A stretch of 64,000 bases of DNA from Membranipora membranacea. Taxonomy: Eukaryota > Bryozoa > Gymnolaemata > Cheilostomatida > Membraniporidae. The position numbers and the translations under genes are program-made. Positions 1-10,602 of the stretch are shown here, in pieces; position 1 is the first letter of the stretch; each line of letters starts with the position of its first letter. The notes under the pieces were generated by a model. The model was not told where the DNA came from. It was given only the letters and a program-made list of their open reading frames with translations, and made no database searches. The stretch is taken from contig OU612070.1 of assembly GCA_914767715.1 (NCBI GenBank), positions 28,074,025 through 28,138,024 of the forward strand. Direction: 5' to 3'.

Positions 1-291
1 TAAGATAACTTCTATGAGTACCAAATTGATCTCAGACGTTCATGATTTATGATCAACCGATCCATACCATAATATAGGGTTAGTTCAAACTCATATTTTA
101 GCTTATACCACCTGTGTCATCAACTTAGCGCATTCACTGCTGTAAGTTTGACAACCAGCCCATGTGACGCAACACCAACAAGGCTATGTAACTGCTGATA
201 ATTAAGGAGCCATCACCGAAGGACAACTGTTTCCTGTCACATGGTAGAAAAGTTGTCACTCTATCAGTATAAACCTAGACTTGAAGTCACG
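1..291. other. Upstream spacer without recognised gene
   Basis: No convincing coding exon, RNA gene or repeat structure is visible here. It borders the left arm of the foldback repeat. Confidence 0.5.
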
Positions 292-1013
292 AATATGAGC
301 ACATCACAGAGTAAGGATATACAGAGCGGACACTTCAATGATAGTTATAGTGCCTGTGGTTTATGATTCACTGGGGGAAAAATTGTGCACAGCTGGATGC
401 CGAAAACTCATTATCTCTATGTTATAATGTCATTTTTCTTGCAGACATCTCTACCTTTGATGGGCCACAATTCATTCTGTATTTATCCTAAAGACTGATT
501 TCCAACTTTGTTGGAATGTCCAACCTTCAAGCTATACACCTTTTTCTCATTTTTTGCTAGGATACATAGGCTATGAGCTATCTGCATTTGTAAAATGAGT
601 TTTATTATATAGATTTATGTGTGACAATTGATAAACTTCTGGTCATAAAAATTAGGAAATGTCCTTGTATTGACCCAGGCCACATGTAAATCTATATGAT
701 ATAACTCATTTTAAAAACACAGATAGCTCATAGCCTATGTATCCTAGCAAAAAATGACAATAACAAGGTGTATAGCTTGAAGGTTGGACATTCCAACAAA
801 GTTGGAAATCAGTCTTTAGGATAAATACAGAATGAATTGTGGCCCATCAAAGGTAGAGATGTCTGCAAGAAAAATGACATTATAACATATAGAGATAATG
901 AGTTTTCGGCATCCAGCTGTGCACAATTTTCCCCCAGTGAATCAAAAACCACAGGCACTATAACTATCATCGAAGTGTCCCCTCTGTATATCCTTACTCT
1001 GTGAGCACATATT
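292..1013. repeat. Large foldback (inverted) repeat, about 330 bp arms
   Basis: The left arm (about 292-621) reads as the reverse complement of the right arm (about 682-1013), with a loop of about 60 bp. The match runs almost uninterrupted and includes blocks such as the GGGCCACAATTCATTC stretch and the GGTTGGACATTCCAAC block in opposite orientations. Small indels separate the arms, for example an extra AT in one arm and a few changes near the loop. The outer edge lies only about 120 bp before the start codon of the cysteine-rich gene. I see no transposase and no clear target-site duplication, so it is either a non-autonomous foldback/MITE-like element or a recent inverted duplication. Confidence 0.9.
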
Positions 1014-1060
1014 ACACAGCTGTGCCCAATGATAAAGGTAAATGACCCTAAAATCTACAG

Positions 1061-1072
1061 GTATATTTATAG
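1061..1072 (+). promoter_or_regulatory. Candidate TATA element of the cysteine-rich gene
   Basis: A TATATTTATA string lies about 65 bp upstream of the ATG at 1133. That position fits a core promoter with a short 5' UTR. No transcript evidence is available, and AT-rich DNA gives such strings by chance. Confidence 0.3.
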
Positions 1073-1132
1073 CTGTCCTCTGATAGCGGATCAGTTGAAG
1101 CTGGTGCGCTGATCTGACTCTATCTTGCAAAG

Positions 1133-4100
1133 ATGCAGTTTCTGACTTTAATCGTATTCTTTTGTTGCTGTATGCATCAAGTTTTGTCAGGAGGTAAGTT
1201 AGTTGTAAATGTTATATTATGCTCTACAACTTAAGAGTCAAGTGAAAAAAAATAAGTTAACGCAAAAATACAGCAACCTGGACAATCATCAAAATTCTGT
1301 TTTTCATCACAGCTGTCTTGTTTTAATTTGTTCCACATATCATAGATAGCCCTCTTTTCTATTATCATTAATTTGATGCTTTATCAGCGCGCCAACCTAA
1401 TAAGTCTAAAAAGATTTAACAAAACTTAAATTTTAATGATCGTCTTATTTAAAATAATATGCTGATGGTTTTAAATATTTTTTATAACAGGTTATACACC
1501 GGCATGTAGCCTTTCAACACCGCTGGCTAGCTGTAGCTGCATCAATAATGGTGGATGTAAAGTTTCCAACTCTAAATGTATATCAGGAAAATGTGCTTGT
1601 CGTGCTGGATATTTTTTGCAAAACAATCAGTGTAAAAAGGGTGAGCAACTTCAAACCAACTTATAATGGAATCCTGGATCCTGGTTTTGACTTTTTTCTA
1701 TTCAAAAAGCGAATTTTGATTGACGTTGGAAGGTAATATAAACAGTAACTCATCATGAGAGTAACTAATCTCCCCAACACCCTATTCAAGGAAAATGTAG
1801 CTAAACTTTTATACCTATCTTTTTTCTCTGGTCTCGTATGATTCTGCCGGAGATTGTCTTGTCCCAATTATTGATGGTCCTAATTATTTAGATTTCTTTC
1901 AAAAATAATTACGAATTTAGCAATAACAATAGTCTTCTAAGTTGCAAACCACATTCCCTTTCACTGTAAAATCATTGCTGTATTAATCATTCTCTTAGAA
2001 AAAGGACAACAATATACAGTTTGTTCAAACTTTTAAATTTATCCATCACACAATACAGAATAATATTTTAATATCCTAATCATTTTAGTATCATATAAAT
2101 GTTAATTACGGTTTGGTTGTCTTTAGGCAAGGTGGGATCTGATTGTACATCGCCACATAGTGGATTGGCTTGTGAGAAACTGACCTTTGTAACATGTGCC
2201 TCCAACAGGTGCAGCTGCTTTGCAGGAGCTGTCACACTAACGCCAAATCATGGTTGTATTTGTCCAGCTGGAAAGATTCGAAACAGTCAAAGAAATGGCT
2301 GCGTACCAGGTCAGTTAGATTTTAGTCTCATTATATTGTTATATTATTATTCTTTTTATATTAGGAGTAGGAGGTGGCTCAGTTGGTGAGAGCGCCGGTC
2401 CTTCAGCGTGCAAGTGTTGAAGGTTGTGGGTTCAAATCCCACTGCAGTCCATTGCCTACTGGGCCGTTTAGTTAGCCCCGAGGGGTGCTCCGACCTGCCG
2501 GCAAACCGAGAGCATCCTGACGCAGATATTGTGGCTTAGTCCTTAAGGCAATCAAAATCTCGCCGCCCATGCTTCGAGATGTGGAGTGTGACCGTCTGAT
2601 TTTAATCAACCATTAAAGGGACTGCAAAGTTTCAGACCAATAATACATCTAATACTCTTGCAAAAATGAATTTTCTTCTTTTTTATTTCTTAGGATAATT
2701 GCCATCTAGTAGTGACGTCAATGAACTTCTTGTTAGCAATCATGAAGCTTTACTGTGTTTTGTAGTATTGCCCAACTGGGCCTGAACACAAATTTGAACC
2801 CCTATTTTAATATGCTCTGTCCCCGCTGAACATACATATGCTTGTATGTAAACATTATATTGTCAGTTGCATCATGTATGTCTCAGCTCAGTCTAACATT
2901 TGGGTTCTTCCACTTAATTCTGGGACACGGCGTATACTGAACAAAGTGAATCTAGTCAATTCTGGTTTCTTTCCTTACAGGCGAATCTTGCATTCCGTAT
3001 TTTAAATGCTTAATTTTGGGATCATACACAGAGAATGTTCAGCCTTACAGGTCGTGTGCTCTGTAAGCGCAGATTGCTTCATGTTATTCTGTGTATATTG
3101 TTGGCCAAAATCAGAAGGCCTATGTCTAAAAACTCTATACCTTTTTTTAACAGCGAAAATTGGAGATGACTGCACCGGGGTAAATAGGCGTGCCTGTAGT
3201 GGTCTAAATGCTGTGTGTCAGAATCGCAAGTGCAAATGTACAGGTGGGAAGGTAGCGAATTCAGACAATACCCTGTGTATAAAGCCAACTCCCGTCTGTG
3301 GATCTGGAAAAACTCTGAGCCCAAACAAGAACAGCTGTGTTCAAGGTAATGATCAAACTATGATTGTGTATCACAGAATATTTCAAATCAGATGGTTCAG
3401 AATTGATTAATTTTGACCAATGTAATAATAATTTTAATCATATTGGCATCATGACAAAAATTTGATGCAGGAAATTTTATTGCAAAATCATGATATAAAG
3501 CTAAGGAGTTTAAATATGCAAAGCTTCAAGTACGCCTCCATTGTTTCTCATAATTTCTGAGCATTGAGATAGAATTGTTTACCAACCTAACAATCAAAAT
3601 CTCGATAAAAATTCATAATCATGCCATGTTTGGCTCTTCTTGAGGTTCTGGAAGTGAGGAGAAGTACATGTTTAAGTCCAAATTTGGTACCTCACAATTT
3701 AAAACCAAATTTAACAAACTCGAAAAAGATGTAGTGCGTCTCCTGCTTTCACCATGGTGTAATCAAAATGGACTGACAGCTTTCTAAATATTCAATTTTG
3801 AAATTAAAACCTTGTCTGTGATTAGTAAAATTTGATATCATTCCAATGCTCTTAATGCAAATATAATATATCATTGAGAATGAGACAATAGCACTAAAAT
3901 TATATCTTTAAAGTATTCTAGTCCCTAATTGTATCCTGAAACTGTTATTTTTTGTCTTTAGTTTTTTTTCTATTTGGAATGCACCAAAATGTGCTCGCCA
4001 GGTTACGCTGGATCAAAGGTGGAGCATTCCAAATTTCCAAGGTCTAAATTAATTTCATCAAATCACATTTCCCAATTGATCAACTACGAAATGTGCATTT

Positions 4101-5830
4101 AAAGTTTTTCACTTTGGAAACCAATCGATTAATTCTCATCTCAACAATTTTCTTCTGAGTTTGCAAATCATAAAAAATGCCTCAAATAGTACTATGACAG
4201 GATAATAGAAAGGGAATTATGGGTGAACAGAATCGATTATATAGGAAGTGAGTGAAAGATAGGCTATAACATTTTCTTCTTTTTTTCAGCCAAGCTTGGA
4301 AGTAATTGCGAAGGACCATTTAATCCACAGGCTTGTGCGAATATAGCATTTTCTCAGTGCATCTCGGGAAAATGTCAATGCAAAAATTCATTTGTGGCTT
4401 CAGGAAACACCAAATGCATTTGTCCTGCTGCAAAAACCTTGAAAAATGGAAGTTGTGTAGCTGGTAAGTGGGTAAATTTTATAAAACATGTGTTTGTAAC
4501 TGTAATTACATAAATTTACATTGTCTCCTCGCTCATACAGCATACATCAAGGTAGTGAGGGGGATGCCCCCAACATTGAAGGGGATGCTCCCAACATGGA
4601 GGGGGACGCCCTCAACATGTAGGGGGACGCCCTCAACATGTAGGGGGACGTCCTCAACATGTGGGGGGACGCCCTCAACATGAAGGGGGACGCCCCCAAC
4701 ATGGAGGGAGGCGGCTTATTACAGAATGCCATTACCAACAAGACATGCAAAATTTAAGCACTTTAATTGAGAAAACAATTAAATCATAGGCTTTGCTGAT
4801 AGATTTCAAGACAAAACAAGGTTTCTGGCAATTACTTACAAAATTTCACTGAAGTGCAATTTGTTGGGATTGCCTCAATAAAACACTTTGTCTTATGCCG
4901 CTCTTTCCAAAACAAAGGAAATGACGACACAATGATGACATAACAAGTACCGATATCTCTACAACTTCAAATTTCACAATTTTTCTAACAACATACCTCA
5001 ATAACGTATTTTGATAGATGAACAAATTCCCTAAAGCTTTTGAGCTACACTGAATATAGAGTGAGCTTCCATCTTTAACACTGCCCACGTCCCTGCAACC
5101 AAAACCCCAACGTTGAAGATATAGACATTCCTATGCTAACCCTATACAGTGGTTTCAATATTATCAGTAGCCATCACACATAAGTCCTTCTGTTTAACCC
5201 TTTGGCAGGGAGAGATTTCCTTTACACTGTTCTGTGGGTGGAGTGAAAAAATGTCCATTCCTGTTTAGATGTAGTTGCTAAGCAATTCAAACAACTCAAT
5301 GATCTTACTGAAGTTATCCACTCCTTGACATTAAGTACATAACTCCAGAGAGATTGAGTACATGAAAATTTCTACGAGGTATTTCTGAGGGATCGGCAGA
5401 GTTTGCCCTGCAGCTGGGTAACATCCAACTCATTGGCACTATGAACTTAATAATGAACCACCCTAGTGTAGACAGATGATCTGGAATACTGACATTTTTG
5501 CAAGAGGGGGAAAATTGCATGTCACCTTATACTTATATGAATGTGGATTTGTACCTCACATTATTATTGAGTAAGTTTTACCACTGGGAGATATGCACTT
5601 GAAAAATGTCTGTTTATCATTACATATACATTATATATACATATACATATACATTATATATACAATAAAAGTATATATATATTACAGCTAAGGTCAATGA
5701 CTCCTGTGCTGCACCCGTCAGTGCAAGAGCCTGTCAGAACCTGGCAAATACTGCTTGCTTTCTAAATAAGTGCAAGTGCAAGTATGGTTACACAATTTTT
5801 GGTCAAATCTGCCAACATATACACGGATAA
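1133..5830 (+). CDS. Secreted cysteine-rich EB/EGF-like module protein
   Basis: Join: 1133-1193, 1491-1640, 2127-2309, 3154-3345, 4290-4463, 5688-5830 (TAA). All introns are GT-AG and phase 1, as expected for shuffled extracellular modules. Exon 1 encodes a signal peptide (MQFLTLIVFFCCCMHQVLSG). Each later exon encodes a short module with 6-8 cysteines, typically with a CxCxxG core (CKCTGG, CACRAG, CQCKNS). The product is about 300 aa, secreted, with no transmembrane segment after the signal. The modules resemble EB or EGF-like repeats; function is unknown, and matrix or defence roles are only possible. Exons 4-6 are duplicated downstream (6577-8402), so a transcript could end here, or skip exon 6 and splice into the second set. 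A foldback repeat sits directly upstream. Confidence 0.8.
2363..2610 (+). mobile_element. tRNA-derived SINE in intron 3
   Basis: The head (about 2368-2450) carries a pol III A box (TGGCTCAGTTGG, 2375-2386) and a B box (GGTTCAAATCC, 2429-2439) at tRNA-like spacing. A GC-rich unrelated body follows to about 2600. The anticodon arm is too long and irregular for a working tRNA. Only the 3' part of this element recurs, at 5887 onward, because it marks the left edge of the tandem gene duplication. SINE family not identified. Confidence 0.75.
4556..4709 (+). repeat. 21 bp minisatellite, copy 1
   Basis: About seven tandem units of a 21 bp G-rich sequence, core AGGGGGACGCCCTCAACATG, lie just inside the intron after exon 5. 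The unit length is divisible by three and lacks stops in some frames, so both strands show open frames by composition only. The equivalent array in the duplicate is at 7928-8060. Confidence 0.9.
5618..5676 (+). repeat. ATATAC/TACATA microsatellite
   Basis: A short alternating TACATA/TATATA tract ends just before the acceptor of exon 6. In the downstream copy the same tract is much longer (8108-8250). Confidence 0.85.
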
Positions 5831-6576
5831 GCTTCCTCTAAGGCGTAGAGAACTTCTCATCCTTCTCATCCAGCTCTCTGAGTAAACAGAGAGCATCCTG
5901 GCGCAGATATTGTGGCTTAGTCCTTAAGGCAATCAAAATCTCGCCGCCCATGCTTTGAGATGTGGCGCGTGACCGTCTGATTTTAATCAACCATTAAAGG
6001 GACTGCAAAGTTTCAGACCAATAATACATCTAATACTCTTGCAAAAATGAATTTTCTTCCTTTTTAAATCTTAGGGTAATTGCCACCAAGTAGTGACGTC
6101 AATGAACTTCTTGTTAGCAATCATGAAGCTTTACTGAGTTTTGTAGTATTGCCCAACTGGGCCTGAACACAAATTTGAACCCCTATTTTAATATGCTCTG
6201 TCCCCGCTGAACATACATATGCTTGTATGTAAACATTATATTGTCAGTTGCATCATGTATAACTGTCTCAGCTCAGTCTAACGTTTGGGTTCTTCCACTT
6301 AATTCTGGGACACGGCGATACTGAACAAAGTGAATCTGGTCAATTCTGGTTTCTTTCCTTACAGGCGAATCTTGCATTCCGTATTTTAAATGCTTAATTT
6401 TGGGATCATATACAGAGAATGTTCAGCCTTGCAGGTCGTGTGCTCTGTAAGCGCAGACTTATATTGGAATTATGTTGTCGTACATAGCACCGCAGATTGC
6501 TTCATGTTATTCTGTGTATATTGTTGGCCAAAATCAGTAGGCATATGTCTAAAAACTCTATACCTTTTTTTAACAG

Positions 6577-8402
6577 CGAAAATTGGAGATAACTGCGCCG
6601 GGGTAAATAGTCGCGCCTGTAGTAATCTGAATGCTGTGTGTCAGAATAACAAATGCAAATGTACAGGTGGGAAGGTAGCGAATTCAGACAATACCCAATG
6701 TATACAGCCAACTCCCGTCTGTGGATCTGGAAAAACTCTGAGCCCAAACCAGAACAGCTGTGTTCAAGGTAATGATCAAACTATGATTGTGTATCACAGA
6801 ATATTTCAAATCAGATGGTTCAGAATTGATTAATTTTGACCAATGTAATAATAATTTTAATCATATTGGCATCATGACAAAAAATTGATTCAGGAAATTT
6901 TATTGAAAAATCATGATATAAAGCTAAGGAGTTTAAATATGCAAAGCTTCAAGTACGCCTCCATTGTTTCTTGTAATTTCTGAGCATTGAGATAGAATTG
7001 TTTACCCACCTAACAATCAAAATCTTGATAAAAATTCATATTCGCGCCATGTTTGGCTCTTCTTGAGGTTCTGGAAGTGAGGAGAAGTACATGTTTTAGT
7101 CCAAGTTTGGTACCTCACGATTTAAAACCAAATTTAACAAACTCGAAAAAGATGTAGTGCGTCTCCTGCTTTCACCATGGTGTAATCAAAATGGACTGAC
7201 AGCTTTCTAAATATTCAATTTTGAAATTAAAACCTTTTCTGTGATAAGTAAAATTTTATATCATTCCAATGCTCTTAATGCAAATATAATAAATTATTGA
7301 GAATGAGACAATAGCACTAAAATTATATCTTTAAAATATTCTAGTCCCTAATTGTATCCCGAAACTGTTATTTTTTGTCTTTAGTTTTTTTTCTATTTGG
7401 AATGCACCAAAATGTGCTCGCCAGGTTACGCTGGATCAAAGGTGGAGCATTCCAAATTTCCTGCATTTAAGGTTTTTCACTTTGGAAACCAATCAATTGA
7501 TTAATTCTCATCTCAACAATTTTCTTCTGAGTTTGCAAATCATAAAAAATGCCTCAAATAATACTACAACAGGATAATAGAAAAGGAATTATGGGTGAAC
7601 AGCATTGATTATATAGGAAGTGAGTGAAAGATAGGCTATAACATTTTCTTCTTTTTTTCAGCCCAGCTTGGAAGTAAGTGCGGAGGACCATTTAATCCAC
7701 AGGCTTGTGCAAATATAGCATTTTCTCAATGCATCTCGGGAAAATGTCAATGCAAAAATTCATTTGAGGCTTCAGGAAACACCAAATGCATTTGTCCTGT
7801 TGCAAAAACCTTGAAAAATGGAAGTTGTGTAGCTGGTAAGTGGGTAAATTTTATAAAATATTATGTGTTTGTAACTGTAATTACATAAATTTACATTGTC
7901 TCCTCGCTCATACAGCATACGTCAAGGTAGTGAGGGGGATGCCCCCAACATTGAAGGGGACGCTCCCAACATGGAGGGGGACGCCCTCAACATGTAGGGG
8001 GACGCCCTCAACATGCAGGGGGACGCCCTCAACATGAAGGGGGACGCCCCCAACATGGAGTAAGTTTTACCACTGGGAGATATGCACTTGAAAAATGTCT
8101 GTTTATCATTACATATACATATACATTATATAAACATTACATATACATATACATTATGTATACATTACATATACATTACATATACATTACATATACATAT
8201 ACATTATATATACATCATATATACATTACATATACAATAAAAGTATATATATATTACAGCTAAGGTCAATGACTCCTGTGCTGCACCTGTCAGTGCAAGA
8301 GCCTGTCAGAACCTGGCAAATACTGCTTGCTTTCTAAATAAGTGCAAGTGCAAGTATGGTTTCACACTTGTTGGTCAAATCTGCAAACATATACACGGAT
8401 AA
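6577..8402 (+). CDS. Duplicated 3' exon set of the cysteine-rich gene
   Basis: Join: 6577-6768, 7662-7835, 8260-8402 (TAA). These are the counterparts of exons 4-6, with intact splice sites, reading frame and all cysteines. No counterpart of exons 1-3, hence no copied signal peptide, precedes them. They can be used if transcripts of the upstream gene skip exon 6 and splice into 6577, giving a longer protein or an alternative C-terminus, or if a cryptic promoter acts in the preceding segment. By eye the three exons differ from copy 1 by about 17 amino-acid replacements and 6 silent changes. If never spliced to an upstream exon this would be a pseudogene fragment, but nothing in it is broken. 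Confidence 0.7.
7928..8060 (+). repeat. 21 bp minisatellite, copy 2
   Basis: Same 21 bp unit as at 4556-4709, with about six units. Directly after the array the sequence jumps to what lies 865 bp further on in copy 1. Confidence 0.9.
8108..8250 (+). repeat. Expanded TACATA microsatellite
   Basis: About 140 bp of TACATA/TATACAT repeats immediately upstream of the last duplicated exon, more than twice the length of the tract in copy 1. Confidence 0.9.
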
Positions 8403-8532
8403 GCTTCCTCTAAGGCGTACAGAACTTCTCATCCTTCTCATCCAGCTAAGAGTTTACTCTGTGGAAATATTGGAATTAGAACTAAGACTTGTTATATGGT
8501 TGTGGGTTAATTAGGATATCATTATCCTTATC

Positions 8533-8835
8533 TAGATTTTCCTCTTTCTAAATATTTCTTTATTGAATAGAGCAATAATATATTGATTGTAGAGTGAATT
8601 TTCTCAAGATTAAATATGACATCATATCATATCTTTTTCTTGATTTTTCTCTCTCTAAATATTTCTTTATTGAATAGAGCAATAGTATATTGATTGTAGA
8701 GTGAATTTTCTCAAGATTGAATATGACATCATATCATATCTTTTTCTTGATTTTTCTCTTTCTAAATATTTCTTTATTTAATAGAGCAATAAATGTTTAT
8801 TGTAGAGTAAGCTTTCTGCCGATTAAATAACACAT
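8533..8835 (+). repeat. 107 bp tandem repeat, about 2.8 units
   Basis: Three consecutive copies of an AT-rich unit start near 8535, 8642 and 8749 (shared block CTAAATATTTCTTTATT). The third is diverged and incomplete. It lies about 130 bp beyond the last duplicated exon. Confidence 0.92.
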
Positions 8836-9748
8836 CACAAAGCTAGGTAGTGTCCTCGGTAATAAATTCGAGAGTTTAGTTGATGCACAACATTTACTCT
8901 AGTAAAATGGATTTATGAGAAATACATGCTTTGCTTGATGTTTGCAAAGCTCATACCAATGTAAAATTTGAACTAATCGTCTAATTTCTAATAATAATAG
9001 AAGATAAACTATGAGTAATGGATTGATCACTTTTTAGTGCTCTGTTTCATATCAGGATCATTTTTATTGAACCGAATCTGGATCAAATCACTAGCGCTTT
9101 TAAGTTTTTTGTCCAGATCGAATCAAACTCACCATTGAAACATGATCTGAGCTGACCTATATCATAAGACATTGAGTTGGCTCAAACCGGATTGTTTGTA
9201 CGCATATTATTATGAGGGTAGAGGGGCTTGTTTTATTCTCAGAAAACTGCATTGGGTAGTAAAAATAACAATGTAAAAATCTAGTGATAAAGTGACAACC
9301 TGAGATGTGATATCATAAAACTATGACATATTTATTAGCTGACTTGCTTAATACTAGCAGTGCATGGACTTAACATATAAATCAGATGACCTCGTTAAGG
9401 ACCATGGGATGCGAAATAAGTATAGACAGTGGAGCTAAGACAATTCTTCTTCACTGGATTTTGAATGTTTCCGTAGTTAACTTGGAAAATCACCATTGTT
9501 GTTTCCCCCTGTTTTCGTACGTGAACCATGTTGACGTCCCTTGTTTATGGTACTGAAATAATTGTTGTTTTCTATGACAAGAACACATTTTTTCGAAGTG
9601 AAATTTTGATATCATAGAAAATAACTAATGTACAGTTGACGTGCTTTGGTCTGGAGTGGCTACCATAAAAGCAATGGGAGCCCAATACGCGTCAGCTTTT
9701 TGGAACCAAAACTTCAACATATCTATTGGATAAAAAACTGCTGTATTT

Positions 9749-10503
9749 TCATATCACAGTTTGCTGTATTTTACACACCATTGTCACACCAGGTAGGTTA
9801 AAATAAAATGTAGTGAATGAAGTCAAACACACAGTTGGATTTCTTCTCCCCTGACCTCATAATTAAAATCTGGATGATGTACGTATATCGTACAATAGTA
9901 TGCAGCTCCAGTAAGCAGTCAGACAGTAGAAAATATCATCTTCAAAACTCAATATTGCTGTTCAGAATTTGATATTGCTGTTTGAAATTCGATTTTGATG
10001 TACAATATTGTATCTGCTGCTTTCTCTAGCCTTGTCCAGGCGATGCTACCAGACCTGTGAAACAAGAACTAGTCAACTAGTGTAAACCACAGGCCCTGAA
10101 AACAGCTCATAACAAATAGGAGCTCCCAGGACGATTCTACACTGGTCCGATGCCAGTTGTTAATTATCTCAAATAAACAATGACTTTGAATGCCTCACCT
10201 CAATAATGTATCTGACCTAAAAGAGGGTTACGCTTGCATAATCTATTGTAATGGATGTTACAGATCAATATTAAAGAGCAAGGGTAACATTAGTCTGAGC
10301 CCTCCAGACGTTTGCCCCCCGCCCGACTTCCCCTCATTCTCCCCCCCCCCCCTCATATCACAGTTTGCTGTATTTTACGCACCATCGTCACACTAGGTTG
10401 GTTAGAATAAAATGTAGTGAATCAAATAAAACATATAGTTGGATTTCTTCTCCCCTGACCTCGTAAAAATAACCTGATGATGTACGAATATATCGTGCAC
10501 TAG
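9749..10503 (+). repeat. Pair of dispersed direct repeats, about 150 bp
   Basis: 9749-9898 and 10353-10503 share the blocks TCATATCACAGTTTGCTGTA and GTTGGATTTCTTCTCCCCTG in the same order. The second copy follows a poly-C run. Identity looks high but imperfect, with indels near the 3' end. Confidence 0.88.
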
Positions 10504-10602
10504 CAATCTAAATAAACTAAACTCTAGCTAATAGTTACTTCTTTATAATAAAAGAAATTTAGGTCTATTCCGTATGCTAAATGATTGAACAAGTTTAATC
10601 CA

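Larger units (their letters stand above)
2507..8450 (+). repeat. Partial tandem gene duplication (two copies, about 3.4 kb and 2.6 kb)
   Basis: Copy 1 runs from the SINE body (about 2507) to about 5868 and copy 2 from about 5887 to about 8450. Introns and exons align nearly base for base. Main differences: copy 2 has a 39 bp insertion at 6457-6495, a deletion of about 57 bp near 7460, loss of an 865 bp block (4707-5571 of copy 1), and an expanded TACATA microsatellite at 8108-8250. The junction at 5868-5887 fuses the 3' flank of the gene to the middle of the SINE. Confidence 0.92.

Noticed and set aside
2368-2450. Functional tRNA gene
   Set aside because: A and B boxes are present but the anticodon region is too long and the arms do not pair properly; the GC-rich body that follows identifies a tRNA-derived SINE.
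3006-3410. 134-codon open frame (and its 147-codon twin at 6390-6833) as complete genes
   Set aside because: The cysteine-rich part is exon 4 with proper splice sites; the rest is intron read-through. Kept only as a finding about possible internal starts.
4468-4750. Repetitive peptide genes on both strands
   Set aside because: Open frames result from the 21 bp minisatellite unit being a multiple of three.
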